A stretch of 64,000 bases of DNA from Gaiellasilicea sp963791905. Its GTDB lineage: Bacteria > Actinomycetota > Thermoleophilia > Gaiellales > Gaiellaceae. The stretch is taken from positions 868,001 through 932,000 of the forward strand of contig CAWBTX010000005.1 in assembly GCA_963791905.1 (NCBI GenBank), written 5' to 3'. Shown piece by piece: positions 1 to 8,637 of the stretch. The notes beneath the pieces were generated by a model. The model searched no databases, was not told the DNA's origin, and saw nothing but the letters and a program-made list of their open reading frames with translations. The translations under genes were made by a program, and so were the position numbers. How positions within the stretch are numbered: the stretch's first letter is position 1; the number at the start of each line of letters is the position of its first letter.

Positions 1-1
1 C

Positions 2-550
2 GTCCGCTTCCTCGCGGTCGGCAAGAAGGGCCGCTCGACGCTCGCCTTCCGCCGCTACGAGGTCGCCGGTGAGTTCACCGGCTTCACCGACCGGCCCGGC
101 TACGCAGACGCGCAGGCGATCGCCCACCGCGTGGGCGAGCTCTTCACCGAGGGCGAGGTCGACCGCGTGATCCTGCTCTACAACGCCTACGTCTCCCCGC
201 TCGTGCAGCGGGTGACCGAGCAGGACATCCTCCCGATCTCGGCCGACATCCTCGAGACGGACGAGCAGGAGCGCCGCGACGACGCGATGCGCGGCGACTT
301 CATCTTCGAGCCGGAGCCCGAGGAGATCCTGGCGCGTCTGCTTCCGGTCTACGTCGAGACGCAGATCTACCGCGCGCTCCTGGAGTCGGCGGCGTCCGAG
401 CAGGGCGCGCGCATGACGGCGATGCGGAACGCCTCCAAGAACGCCGGCGAGCTGATCGACACGCTCACGCTGCAGATGAACCGCGCCCGCCAGGCCGAGA
501 TCACCCAGGAGATCCTGGAAGTGGTCGGCGGCGCGGAAGCGCTCTCGTAG
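2..550 (+). CDS. atpG: ATP synthase F1 subunit gamma, 3' part
   Basis: Gamma is the rotating central stalk of F1, transmitting proton-driven rotation to the catalytic beta subunits at the cytoplasmic face of the membrane. The reading frame is open from the first base, so the N-terminus lies upstream; 182 residues are visible. They include the Rossmann-like middle region (VRFLAVGKKGRS) and the conserved C-terminal coiled-coil helix (MRNASKNAGELIDTLTLQMN, then RARQAEITQEI), which match the family. The stop is TAG. The next gene begins two bases later. Unusually, the next gene is not atpD, which lies about 13.4 kb downstream. Identity is secure from the C-terminal helix. Confidence 0.95.
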   Translation, partial: VRFLAVGKKGRSTLAFRRYEVAGEFTGFTDRPGYADAQAIAHRVGELFTEGEVDRVILLYNAYVSPLVQRVTEQDILPISADILETDEQERRDDAMRGDFIFEPEPEEILARLLPVYVETQIYRALLESAASEQGARMTAMRNASKNAGELIDTLTLQMNRARQAEITQEILEVVGGAEALS

Positions 551-551
551 C

Positions 552-908
552 GTGCTCCGCATCGGCTCGATCGTGATCCGCGTCGACGATCTCGAGCGCC
601 AGGCGGCATTCTGGGAAGAGGCTCTCGACTACGTCCGGCGCAGCGGGCACAGCGACGACTTCGTGCTGCTCCGGCCCAGGGACGGCGTCGGGCCGAACGT
701 GTCGCTCGACGCGGTTCCCTCGAAGGTGCAGGTGCCGCCGCGCCTCCACCTCGATCTGTACACGGAGGACCAGGCCGGCGAGGTCGAGCGCCTCAAGGCG
801 CTGGGCGCGACCGAAGTCCACTGGGACAAGCGGCCCCCGGACGCCGACTACGTGATCCTGGCCGACCCAGAGGGCAATCGCTTCTGCGTGGTCGACATCA
901 CGGTCTGA
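552..908 (+). CDS. VOC (glyoxalase/bleomycin-resistance fold) family protein
   Basis: A 118-residue single-domain protein with the VOC pattern: an N-terminal IGSIVIRVDDLERQAAFWEE strand-helix, then a C-terminal YVILADPEGNRFCVVD motif typical of the last beta-alpha-beta unit. VOC proteins bind metals and catalyse varied isomerase, lyase or dioxygenase reactions, or sequester compounds; the substrate cannot be told here. The GTG start lies one base after the atpG stop, so it is probably co-transcribed with atpG. A second, unrelated-looking VOC gene lies in the PDH cluster at 47399. Confidence 0.85.
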   Translation: MLRIGSIVIRVDDLERQAAFWEEALDYVRRSGHSDDFVLLRPRDGVGPNVSLDAVPSKVQVPPRLHLDLYTEDQAGEVERLKALGATEVHWDKRPPDADYVILADPEGNRFCVVDITV

Positions 909-946
909 GCTAACGCTCGCTTAACAGTTTGCTTCGCCGGTCCGAC

Positions 947-952
947 TACCAT
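947..952 (+). promoter_or_regulatory. Probable -10 box (TACCAT) of the MoxR operon, leaderless
   Basis: TACCAT fits the actinobacterial TANNNT -10 pattern. It ends eight bases before the ATG at 961, which would put the transcription start at or next to the start codon. No Shine-Dalgarno sequence is seen. The -35 is unclear; TTAACA at 921-926 is a weak candidate with too long a spacer. Confidence 0.5.
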
Positions 953-960
953 CGGGCGCC

Positions 961-2016
961 ATGGAGCCTGTCGAGGTCGAGCGTCAGCGCGGCGAAGGGG
1001 AGGAGCGTTTCGCGCGCGCGATCGACGTCGCGTCGCGCCTGCTCGACAACATCGAGACGGTCGTCTACGGCAAGCGCGAGGAGGTCAAGCTCGTCGTCGC
1101 CGCCCTGATGTGCGGCGGCCACGTGCTGCTCGAGGACGTTCCCGGGACCGCGAAGACGGTGCTCGCCCGCGCGATCGGCGGCTCGATCGACGGCATCACC
1201 ACCTCACGGATCCAGTGCACGCCCGATCTGCAGCCCACGGATGTGACCGGGCTCTCGGTCTTCGACCAGAAGTCGCGCGACTTCGAGTTCCGGCCCGGAC
1301 CGATCTTCACCAACGTCCTCCTCGTGGACGAGATCAACCGCGCGACGCCCAAGACGCAGTCGGCGCTGCTCGAGGCGATGGCCGAGGGCCAGGTGACGGT
1401 CGACGGCGCGACGCTCGGGCTGCCCGATCCGTTCTTCCTGCTCGCGACCGAGAACCCGATCGAGTACGAGGGCACCTTCCCGCTCCCCGAGGCGCAGCTC
1501 GACCGCTTCCTCCTCCGCACTGCGCTCGGCTACCCGGGCGTGCTCGAGGAGCGCCGCATCCTCGAGGAGCAGCGCTTCGGCCACCCGCTCGCCGCGCTCC
1601 AGCCGGTCGTCGGCGTGGAGGACATCCAGGAGCTCCGCGAGGCCGCGCAGTACGTCTACGTCGACGAGGTGCTGCACAACTGGATCGTCGATCTTGTGCG
1701 CTCCACCCGCGAGCTCGAGGTCGTCTCGATCGGCAGCTCTGTGCGCGGCAGCCTCGCCGTCGAGCGCGTCGCCCGCGCCTGGGCGCTCCTGAACGGCCGC
1801 GGCTACGTCGTGCCCGAGGACGTCGAGCGCCTGTTCGTCCCGGTGCTCGTGCACCGCGTCGTGTTCACGCCGGCGCTGATCGCGCGCGCCCGCTCGGCCG
1901 GTTGGGTGGCCGCGATCGACGAGTTCCGGCACGCCTGCCTCGAGCTCGCCCCGCGCCCCGGCTCCGACGAAGATCCTCTCTTCGATCACGAGCGGCCGGT
2001 CCAGACCGGCGGCTGA
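961..2016 (+). CDS. MoxR-family AAA+ ATPase
   Basis: A 351-residue AAA+ ATPase of the MoxR branch. These act as chaperones that assemble or activate metal-containing or von Willebrand factor A proteins encoded beside them. Walker A is seen as PGTAKT (residues 61-66) and Walker B as LLVDEINR (about 120-127), followed by the sensor region ATENPIEYEGTFPLPEAQLD and a C-terminal AAA lid. It heads an operon with DUF58, two vWA proteins and two membrane proteins, which is the classic MoxR neighbourhood. Transcription probably starts at the ATG (TACCAT box upstream). The family assignment is firm; the client is unknown. Confidence 0.93.
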   Translation: MEPVEVERQRGEGEERFARAIDVASRLLDNIETVVYGKREEVKLVVAALMCGGHVLLEDVPGTAKTVLARAIGGSIDGITTSRIQCTPDLQPTDVTGLSVFDQKSRDFEFRPGPIFTNVLLVDEINRATPKTQSALLEAMAEGQVTVDGATLGLPDPFFLLATENPIEYEGTFPLPEAQLDRFLLRTALGYPGVLEERRILEEQRFGHPLAALQPVVGVEDIQELREAAQYVYVDEVLHNWIVDLVRSTRELEVVSIGSSVRGSLAVERVARAWALLNGRGYVVPEDVERLFVPVLVHRVVFTPALIARARSAGWVAAIDEFRHACLELAPRPGSDEDPLFDHERPVQTGG

Positions 2017-2023
2017 CGCCCAC

Positions 2024-2941
2024 ATGACTGGCAAGACCTTTCAGCTCGTCCCGCGACGGCGCCTGATGGGACTCGCGCACGGGACGATGCGGAGCGTCCG
2101 GCGCGGGCGCGGGACCGAGGTCGCCGGCTCGAGGCCGTACCGCCCGGGCGACGACATCCGCTCGATCGACTGGTCCTCGTCCGCGCGGCTCTCGTCCGCG
2201 CGGGGGAGGGACGAGTTCGTCGTCCGCGACCGCTACGCCGACGAGGGCCCACGGGTGGTCGCGGTGTGCGACCGGAGCCCCGGCATGGACTTCCACTCGC
2301 CGCCCCTGCCCTGGCTGGACAAGCGGCTGGCCATGCGCCGGGCACTCGACCTCGTGATGACGAGCGCCGCGCAGGCCGGCGGCTTCGCGGGCTATCTCGA
2401 CTACGCCGACGGCGAGCCCTTCTGGCTGCCGCCCCGCGGGGAGCGCCGCATCGCGGTCGTCCGGGACGAGCGGCTCGACACGGCGCCGTGGACGGCGCCC
2501 GCCGACGGCATCGAGCGCGGCCTCGAGCACCTGTTCGAGCACCGGCGGATCATCTCGGCCGGAAGCTTCGTCTTCGTGCTCTCCGACTTCATCGTGCCGC
2601 CGTCGCGCCTCACCTGGCTGACCGCCGTCGAGCACCTCTGGGACGTCGTCCCTGTCGTGATCCAGGATCCGGTCTGGGAGCAGAGCTTCCCCGACGTCAG
2701 CGGGATCGTCGTCCCGCTCCGCGATCCCGAGACCCGTCGCGTCGCGCACATCCGGTTGACCAGGAAAGAGGCTCTCGCGAGGCGGCGGGCGAACGAGGAG
2801 CGGCTCGCGTCGCTCCTGAGCGAGCTCGAGCTGCTCGATCTCGATCCGATTGTCGTCTCGTCGAGCGATCCGATCGACCTTCTCGCCTCGTTCCTCGACT
2901 GGGCGGAGCTGCGGCGGGCGCGCCGAGGGGCGATGACGTGA
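2024..2941 (+). CDS. DUF58 domain-containing protein
   Basis: A 305-residue protein carrying the DUF58 signature near residues 38-57 (RPYRPGDDIRSIDWSSSARL), which immediately precedes a vWA-like fold (VVAVCDRSPGMDF, a degenerate MIDAS-like motif). DUF58 proteins almost always accompany MoxR ATPases and are thought to be partners in the same complex. It starts seven bases after the MoxR stop. Its TGA is embedded in GTGA, which also supplies the start of the next gene, so translational coupling is likely. No membrane segment is seen. Confidence 0.9.
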   Translation: MTGKTFQLVPRRRLMGLAHGTMRSVRRGRGTEVAGSRPYRPGDDIRSIDWSSSARLSSARGRDEFVVRDRYADEGPRVVAVCDRSPGMDFHSPPLPWLDKRLAMRRALDLVMTSAAQAGGFAGYLDYADGEPFWLPPRGERRIAVVRDERLDTAPWTAPADGIERGLEHLFEHRRIISAGSFVFVLSDFIVPPSRLTWLTAVEHLWDVVPVVIQDPVWEQSFPDVSGIVVPLRDPETRRVAHIRLTRKEALARRRANEERLASLLSELELLDLDPIVVSSSDPIDLLASFLDWAELRRARRGAMT

Positions 2942-3954
2942 CGCGCACGCGTTGGCTCGTCGTCGGCGCGGCGCTCGCGGCGCTCGTGCTCGCCGGGGCG
3001 CTCGCGGCGCTGCTGACGCGCGACTCCGGCTCGGACGAGTCGGTCCCGCGCCGCCTGCAGGCGCAGGCGAGCCTCGATCGCCGGATCGTGCTCTTCGGGG
3101 ACACCGTCAACGCGCGGGTCGACGTCACCTTCGACCGGCGGCGGGTGGATCCGGACTCCGTCAAGGTCCGGGCCGCCTTCAAGGAGTGGCGCCGGGTCGG
3201 TCAGCCCGAGATCGTCCGCTCCGAGGCCGGCCAGGCCGTGCACCTGGGGATCACGTACGTCCTGCGCTGCCTGAGGTCGGACTGCCCCCCAGAGCGTGAG
3301 TCCCGTCCCTTCGAATTCGATCCCGCGACCGTCGAGTTCGCCGATCTCGACTCGGGCACGCCGAGCCGGTCGTCCGTCGAGGCCTTCTGGCCGCGGCTGA
3401 TCGTGAACACGCGCATCGGGCCGGGCGACCTCGCGGCGACGCCGAGTCCCTGGCGCGGCGAGGTTGCATCGGTGCCGGAGCCGTCGTACCGCGCCTCGCC
3501 GAGCATGCTGATGGCGCTGCTCCTCGGGGCCGCGTTGATCCTCGTCGTCGCCGGAGGCGGGCTGGCATACGCCGGCTGGCCGCGGCGCGAGCCGGCGCCC
3601 GAGCCGGAGCCGATCGTGCCGCCCGAGCTCTCGCTGACGCCGCTCGAGCAGGCGCTGGAGCTGCTCGAGGATGCCGCCCGCGCCAACGGCGCGGCCGACC
3701 AGCGGCGCTCGCTCGAGCTCGTCGCGGAGGTGCTCGCCCAACGCGGTGACGCGGACGGGCTGGCACCGGCCGCCCGCGAGCTCGCATGGTCGCCCACGCC
3801 GCCGCCGCCCGAGGCGACGAGGGGCCTCGCCGCGCGCGTCCGCGCGACACTCGACGCGGAGCTGCGCAAGCTGGAGGCCGAACGGCGGCGCAAGGAGGCC
3901 GAGGCCGCTGCGGCGGCAGCGGCTGCGGAGGAGGCTCGTGCGCGGCGTTCGTAA
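2938..3954 (+). CDS. Membrane protein of the MoxR/vWA operon, unknown family
   Basis: A 338-residue protein starting at GTG in a four-base GTGA overlap with the DUF58 stop. It has an N-terminal hydrophobic segment (about residues 5-23), an extracytoplasmic-looking beta-rich region, a second membrane segment (about 187-212) and a cytoplasmic tail. The tail ends in a charged, alanine-rich coiled coil (KLEAERRRKEAEAAAAAAAA). I do not recognise the family. By position it occupies the place of BatD-like membrane proteins in other MoxR/vWA operons; that equivalence is inference. It overlaps the next gene's start by 17 bases. Confidence 0.8.
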   Translation: MTRTRWLVVGAALAALVLAGALAALLTRDSGSDESVPRRLQAQASLDRRIVLFGDTVNARVDVTFDRRRVDPDSVKVRAAFKEWRRVGQPEIVRSEAGQAVHLGITYVLRCLRSDCPPERESRPFEFDPATVEFADLDSGTPSRSSVEAFWPRLIVNTRIGPGDLAATPSPWRGEVASVPEPSYRASPSMLMALLLGAALILVVAGGGLAYAGWPRREPAPEPEPIVPPELSLTPLEQALELLEDAARANGAADQRRSLELVAEVLAQRGDADGLAPAARELAWSPTPPPPEATRGLAARVRATLDAELRKLEAERRRKEAEAAAAAAAAEEARARRS

Positions 3955-4768
3955 CCCGCTCCGGACCGTCGCGAGCCGCGATGCGCGCGCGCTGCGCGGC
4001 CCGGCCACGAGAACGGCGGTGCTGCGCTGGGGGATCGCGGCGGCCGCGGTTGCCTTGCTCGCCGCCTCGGTCGCGACCGCACGCGACCTCGACCCCAAGG
4101 ACCGTGGGCTGCTGCGCACAGGCGGTTCCGGGGTCGTCGTCCTCGATCTCTCGCTCTCGATCCTCGACGACCACTCGGGCATCATCCGCGCGACCCTCCA
4201 GCGACTGATCGATGCCGACGTGCCCGTCGGGCTCGTCGTCTTCTCCGACGTGCCGTACGAGCTGCTGCCGCCGGGCACCCCGCCGTCCGAGCTGAGGCCG
4301 CTCATCCGCGTGCTCACACCGACCACACAGGGCGACGTGGTGACGCCGTGGTCCGACGTCTTCCGGTCCGGAACCGCGATCTCGAAGGCGTTGCAGCTGG
4401 CGCACGACATGCTCGAGGGGGACAACGTGCGGGACGGCTCCATCCTCCTCATCAGCGACCTGGAGACGGCGCCGGACGACGTCCCGGCCACGGCCCGCGT
4501 TCTTCGCACGATCAAGCGCTCCGGTACGCCGGTGCAGTTGCTCGCACTCGGTCCGTCGAGTGACGCCCGGTCGCTCTTCGGGGGCATCCTCGGCGCGGAT
4601 GCGTTCACGCCGCTCGTCGAACGGCCCGACCAGACCAACGAGCCGCCCGCCGCGACGCGGCGTCCGCTGCCGCAGCTCCTGCTGGCGCTCGGCGCGCTCT
4701 TCCTGCTCGCGCTCGCCGTGCACGAGCGCTATGCCGGCCGGCTGGCGCTCCCGGGAGCGCAGGCGTGA
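3938..4768 (+). CDS. von Willebrand factor A domain membrane protein (first copy)
   Basis: A 276-residue protein with an N-terminal membrane segment (WGIAAAAVALLAASVATA), a vWA domain whose MIDAS begins DLSLS (residues 70-74) and continues with SGTAIS and LLISDLE, and a C-terminal membrane helix near residues 245-265. The GTG at 3938 is chosen because GGAGGAGG precedes it by a few bases; the same frame is open further upstream inside the preceding gene. vWA proteins bind divalent metal at the MIDAS and mediate protein contacts, here presumably as a MoxR client anchored in the membrane. The stop overlaps the next GTG start (GTGA). Confidence 0.87.
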   Translation: MRGVRNPLRTVASRDARALRGPATRTAVLRWGIAAAAVALLAASVATARDLDPKDRGLLRTGGSGVVVLDLSLSILDDHSGIIRATLQRLIDADVPVGLVVFSDVPYELLPPGTPPSELRPLIRVLTPTTQGDVVTPWSDVFRSGTAISKALQLAHDMLEGDNVRDGSILLISDLETAPDDVPATARVLRTIKRSGTPVQLLALGPSSDARSLFGGILGADAFTPLVERPDQTNEPPAATRRPLPQLLLALGALFLLALAVHERYAGRLALPGAQA

Positions 4769-5436
4769 AGGCGGTGAAGGACTTCGTCGTCCGCCGGGAG
4801 CTCCTGCTCGTCGTCTCCGCGGCCGCGCTCCTCCTCGCGGCGTTCCTCACCGTCATCGCGGTCGACGTCGCCCGCTGGCGCTCGACGATCGCCGAGGACG
4901 ACGTCCGCTACCGCGTCCGCTCCGTCGACGACCTGTGGAGCCCCGACACGCTCGCGCCTTTTGCTGCCGGGCGTACGCTGCTCGCCGTCGGGGACGACAT
5001 CGAGTTCCGGCAGGCGCTGCGCGCTCTGCGCGCAGGCGAGCTCGACGACCCGACCGTGTCCGATCCGAATCTGGCCGTCAAGCGCACCGAGGCAGCCGAG
5101 CGGCTCGAGTCGATCGTGGTCAACGACCGCGACGCCGCGCGGCGTTCCCGCGCCGCGAACCTGCTCGGAGTCCTCGGCATGGTCGTGTTCAATTCCGGCC
5201 CGACCGCCGGCACTCTGGCCCCTGACCGTTCGGAGTTGCTCCTGAACGCGATCGCGAGCTTCGAGCAGGCGATCGCGCTCGATCCAGAGAACGACGAGGC
5301 GAAGTACAACCTCCAGGTGATCCTGCTGCGCGGCCAAGGCCTCCTTCCGACCGAGGCCTCCGCCGGCCGCAACCCCGCCCCCGGCGGTCGCGGCGCGCGC
5401 GGTGCCGGCGCAGGTCAGCCGGGCAGCGGGTACTGA
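4765..5436 (+). CDS. Membrane-anchored TPR-like protein of the MoxR/vWA operon
   Basis: A 223-residue protein with an N-terminal membrane helix (LLVVSAAALLLAAFLTVIAV) and an external helical region. That region ends in a TPR-like repeat (AIASFEQAIALDPENDEAKYNLQVIL) and a disordered Gly/Arg/Pro-rich tail. TPR proteins are common in MoxR/vWA (BatE-like) operons, which supports a scaffolding role. It starts in a GTGA overlap with the preceding vWA gene. No enzymatic motif is seen. Confidence 0.8.
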   Translation: MKAVKDFVVRRELLLVVSAAALLLAAFLTVIAVDVARWRSTIAEDDVRYRVRSVDDLWSPDTLAPFAAGRTLLAVGDDIEFRQALRALRAGELDDPTVSDPNLAVKRTEAAERLESIVVNDRDAARRSRAANLLGVLGMVVFNSGPTAGTLAPDRSELLLNAIASFEQAIALDPENDEAKYNLQVILLRGQGLLPTEASAGRNPAPGGRGARGAGAGQPGSGY

Positions 5437-5446
5437 GGACGGCGGC

Positions 5447-6412
5447 GTGGACGTCTCGTTGCTGACCCCGCTCGGCGTCCTGCTCGCGCTGGTCGTCGTC
5501 GTGCCGCTCGTCGCACTGCGGTTCGTGCGCAGGCGTGCGACCTCGCTGCGCTCGACGCTCCACCTGCCCGGCCCGTCGCGTCGCGCGCAAATCCTGACCG
5601 TGGCCGCGATCGCTGTCAGTGCCGCACTGCTCGGCCTCGCCGCCGCGCAACCCAGGATCGAGTGGACCTCGACGCGGGAGGTGCGCTCCGACGCCGAGGC
5701 CTTCGTCGTGCTCGATACGTCCCGCTCGATGCTCGCCCGAGAGAGTGCGGGCGCGACGATCCGCTACCACCGTGCACGCAACGCGGCGCTGCGGTTCCGC
5801 GAGGAGCTCCCCGAGGTGCCGGTCGGCATCGCGACGCTGACCGACCGCGTCCTGCCGCACCTGTTCCCGAGCGCGAACGAGGACGCGTTCTTCGCCACCA
5901 TGTCACGGTCGATCGGCATCGACCGGCCGCCACCCCAAGGCCACTTCATCTCGACGGCCACGAGGCTCGAGGCGCTCGTGTCGATGGCGACACACAGCTT
6001 CTTCTCGCCGCAGGCGAAGTCGAAGCTCGTGATCGTCCTCACCGACGGGGAGAGCGTGCCGGCCTCGGGCGCGCGGCTCGCCGCCGCCTTCCGGCGCCCG
6101 CCGGGCATCGGTGCGATCTTCGTGCACACCTGGGCGGGCGATGAGCGCGTGTACGCCGGCGGCCAGATCGAGCCCCAGTACAGCCCCGACCCCCGCGCCC
6201 GTTCGATCCTGGAGTCCGTCGCCGGCGCGGTCGGAGGCGAGGTGTACGGCGAGGACGATCTCGACGACGCGATCGCGAAGGCCCGTGAGCTCGTCGGGGA
6301 GGGTCAACTCGTGCCGCGGGGCGAGGAGCAGAATCGGATCGCGCTCGCGCCGTACCTCGCCGGCGCGGTCTTCCTGCCGCTCGCATTCCTCCTCTGGCGG
6401 CGCGACCGCTAG
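5447..6412 (+). CDS. von Willebrand factor A domain membrane protein (second copy)
   Basis: A 321-residue BatA/BatB-like protein: two N-terminal hydrophobic segments (LLTPLGVLLALVVVVPLVAL; then ILTVAAIAVSAALLGLAAA), a vWA domain with a canonical MIDAS DTSRS (residues 90-94) and LVIVLTDGES, and a C-terminal membrane helix (LAGAVFLPLAFLLW). The GTG at 5447 fits the usual beginning just before the first membrane helix; the frame is open further upstream within the preceding gene. It is the last gene of the MoxR operon. Its TAG directly abuts the stop of the convergent small gene. Confidence 0.88.
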   Translation: MDVSLLTPLGVLLALVVVVPLVALRFVRRRATSLRSTLHLPGPSRRAQILTVAAIAVSAALLGLAAAQPRIEWTSTREVRSDAEAFVVLDTSRSMLARESAGATIRYHRARNAALRFREELPEVPVGIATLTDRVLPHLFPSANEDAFFATMSRSIGIDRPPPQGHFISTATRLEALVSMATHSFFSPQAKSKLVIVLTDGESVPASGARLAAAFRRPPGIGAIFVHTWAGDERVYAGGQIEPQYSPDPRARSILESVAGAVGGEVYGEDDLDDAIAKARELVGEGQLVPRGEEQNRIALAPYLAGAVFLPLAFLLWRRDR

Positions 6413-6781
6413 CTACACCTCCTCCGGCTCCCGGAACCAGAGCTCGACCGCCTCGGGGAAGCCCGTTTCGTCCATGTAGGACACGGCCCGGCTGGCGAGC
6501 CAGACGACCGCCTCCGGGCTCGCCTCCGTCAGTACCGCGCGAACGGCCTCGTCGCCGTGCTCGGGGCCGCCGTGCAGCCCGGCCCGCGCCCGGCGCAGCC
6601 GGCAGAGCGTGAAGGCCGCCCGATCCACGGCCGTCCCGCCCTCGTGGTACCAATCGACGCCGGTCACGGAGCCCAGCACGGCACCCGCCTGATCGAACAG
6701 CGTGGCGGTGTCCTCGGCAGCGGCGGCGACGTCCGGGGCGGGCCTCGGCGGGCCTCCCGGCTCACGTCTCGGAATCTTCAT
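6413..6781 (-). CDS. Hypothetical protein, 122 aa
   Basis: Not recognised. A soluble, acidic protein with a Pro/Arg-rich N-terminus and helical middle (TGVDWYHEGGTAVDRAAFTL). The start ATG has AGGAG about six bases upstream on the minus strand. It faces the MoxR operon with stop codons adjoining (TAGCTA), and diverges from the peptide-transport operon. Codon use resembles neighbouring genes, which supports coding, but there is no family match I can name. Confidence 0.6.
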   Translation of the reverse strand: MKIPRREPGGPPRPAPDVAAAAEDTATLFDQAGAVLGSVTGVDWYHEGGTAVDRAAFTLCRLRRARAGLHGGPEHGDEAVRAVLTEASPEAVVWLASRAVSYMDETGFPEAVELWFREPEEV

Positions 6782-6807
6782 ATCCGGCTCCTAACCAAAT
6801 CGTCTCG

Positions 6808-6828
6808 GTGACGTCACAGCACTATGAT
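6808..6828 (+). promoter_or_regulatory. Palindrome GTGACGTCAC and -10 box TATGAT upstream of the peptide-transport operon
   Basis: A perfect 10-bp palindrome GTGACGTCAC (6808-6817) lies just upstream of TATGAT (6823-6828), a near-consensus -10. A regulator bound here would cover the -35/-10 spacer of the promoter for the substrate-binding protein gene at 6909. A real SD (GGAGGG at 6898-6903) implies an ordinary leader, unlike many genes in this window. The regulator is unknown. Confidence 0.45.
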
Positions 6829-6908
6829 CCTGCACCTTGACCGGGCGTGTGCGGCAGGCTGGTGCCGCAGACGCCTTGGCAGGGGCAACTCACTACGGAG
6901 GGAAGTAC

Positions 6909-8546
6909 ATGCGTAATCGCTCGATTTGGTTGGTGGCGCTGCTTGCGCTCGTAGCCAGCCTCATCGTCGGCCCCGGCGCGACGGCGAGCCCGTCGCAGGG
7001 TGCCCGCGGCACGGTCGTGTTCATTCATGACCAGGAGCCGCCGAACCTGCAGGGCCCGTGGGTCGGCAACAACCTGTACGCCACGAGCCTTGTGCTGAAC
7101 AACGTCTGGTATGGCTGCCAGATCCGCAACGCCAAGGCCGACTTCGTGCCTGCTCTCTGCACGGCGAAGCCGAAGATCGTGAAGAACAAGCCACTCACGG
7201 TGCAGTTCACATACAAGGACACTGCGGTGTGGAGTGACGGCAAGCCCGTCACCGGCAAGGACTTCTCGGCCACCTGGAAGGTCTTCACCAACGCGGCGAA
7301 CAACGTCATCAGCCGCTCGGGCTGGGAGGACATCTCGAGCGTCAAGGGCAGCGGCAAGACCGTGACCGTGGCGTTCAAGAAGACGTACGCCGACTGGGAG
7401 GCGCTCGTCTCCAGCGGTCCGTACCCGGCGCACTACATCGCCGGCAAGAACATGAACGACACGTTCCTGACGTCGGTGCCGCTCTCGAGCGGTCCGTGGA
7501 TCGTCGATAAGTTCGTCAAGGGCCAGCAGATCGAGGTGCGGAAGAACCCGCGCTTCAAGGCCGGCACGCCGATGAAGCTCAATCGCCTCGTCTTCCGCTA
7601 CATCCTGGACACGAACGCTCGCTTCCAGGCGCTGAAGGCCGGCGAGGGTGACGTGATGGAGCCGCAGCCCCAGCTCCAGATCGAGGACTTCATGAAGGAC
7701 AAGTCGTTCGTCGTGCACCGGCAGATCGGGTACACGTACGAGCACATCGACTTCCAGTTCGGCGAGAAGGGCCATCCGGCCCTGAAGCAGCCGTACGTCC
7801 GGGAGGCGCTGATCACGGGTATGAACCGGCCGCAGGTCGCTGCCGCGCTCTACACCACGATCGCTCCGGGTCTGCCCGCGCTGCAGAGCCTGATGTACAA
7901 GCCGTTCGAGTCGAACTACAAGAAGAACTTCGAGGGGTGGAAGTTCAACCAGAACAAGGTGATCAGCCTGCTCAAGTCGAAGGGCTGCACCGGTGGTCCC
8001 GACAGGCCGAGCGCAGGGAACAGCAACATCTTCTCCTGCCCGAACGTCGGCAAGCTGTCGTTCCGCTTCCACACGACGACGGGCAACCAGCTCCGCGCGC
8101 TGACCTTCGAGGTCATCCAGCGGCAGCTCAAGTCGGTCGGCATCGAGCTCACGCCGCGCTTCCAGGCGGCCGGAGTGATGTTCGGCACGACGCTGCCGTC
8201 GCGTGACTGGGACCTCATGCTCTTCGCATGGGTCGGCTCGCCGTCCTCGCCGATCACGGCGAAGGACATCTACGGCTGCGGTGGCGACCAGAACGACGGC
8301 GCCTACTGCAACAAGGCCCTCAGCAAGGTGCTCGAGACGGTCTCCGTGACCCTCGACTCGGCGCAGCGGGCGAAGATGCTGAACGACGCGGAGCTGAAGT
8401 ACATGGCGAAGGACATCCCGTCCATCCCCATGTTCGCGCGTCCGATCTACGTCATCCGCAAGGCAAGCCTGAAGGGCCCGGCGGTCAACCCGACGCAGGA
8501 AGGCTCCCCGTGGAACGTCTCCACGTGGGCGTCGACCGCAGGCTAG
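6909..8546 (+). CDS. Peptide ABC transporter substrate-binding protein
   Basis: A 545-residue SBP family 5 protein (DppA/OppA type) that captures peptides or similar solutes outside the membrane. The ATG at 6909 has GGAGGG six bases upstream and begins a clear Sec signal peptide (MRNRSIWLVALLALVASLIV, then GPGATAS). Typical SBP_bac_5 features follow: LTVQFTYKDTAVWSDGKPVT, SSGPWIV and RQAAxAxL-like helices. Oddly, the signal peptide lacks a lipobox cysteine, so it would be released rather than lipid-anchored. It heads a five-gene transporter operon with two permeases and two ATPases. A strong hairpin follows the stop. Confidence 0.93.
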   Translation: MRNRSIWLVALLALVASLIVGPGATASPSQGARGTVVFIHDQEPPNLQGPWVGNNLYATSLVLNNVWYGCQIRNAKADFVPALCTAKPKIVKNKPLTVQFTYKDTAVWSDGKPVTGKDFSATWKVFTNAANNVISRSGWEDISSVKGSGKTVTVAFKKTYADWEALVSSGPYPAHYIAGKNMNDTFLTSVPLSSGPWIVDKFVKGQQIEVRKNPRFKAGTPMKLNRLVFRYILDTNARFQALKAGEGDVMEPQPQLQIEDFMKDKSFVVHRQIGYTYEHIDFQFGEKGHPALKQPYVREALITGMNRPQVAAALYTTIAPGLPALQSLMYKPFESNYKKNFEGWKFNQNKVISLLKSKGCTGGPDRPSAGNSNIFSCPNVGKLSFRFHTTTGNQLRALTFEVIQRQLKSVGIELTPRFQAAGVMFGTTLPSRDWDLMLFAWVGSPSSPITAKDIYGCGGDQNDGAYCNKALSKVLETVSVTLDSAQRAKMLNDAELKYMAKDIPSIPMFARPIYVIRKASLKGPAVNPTQEGSPWNVSTWASTAG

Positions 8547-8578
8547 GCAACACCAGCAACACGAAGTAGGCACCACGT

Positions 8579-8606
8579 CCCGCCCCCGCCGAAAGGCGGG
8601 GGCGGG
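8579..8606 (+). terminator. Intercistronic GC hairpin after the substrate-binding protein gene
   Basis: A perfect 12-bp stem (CCCGCCCCCGCC / GGCGGGGGCGGG) closed by a GAAA tetraloop, between the binding-protein stop and the first permease. No T tract follows, so it is probably a partial terminator or 3'-end stabiliser that keeps the binding protein in excess over the membrane subunits. Confidence 0.7.
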
Positions 8607-8637
8607 ATACTTCACTTAGGATTCGGAGCGGACGCCC

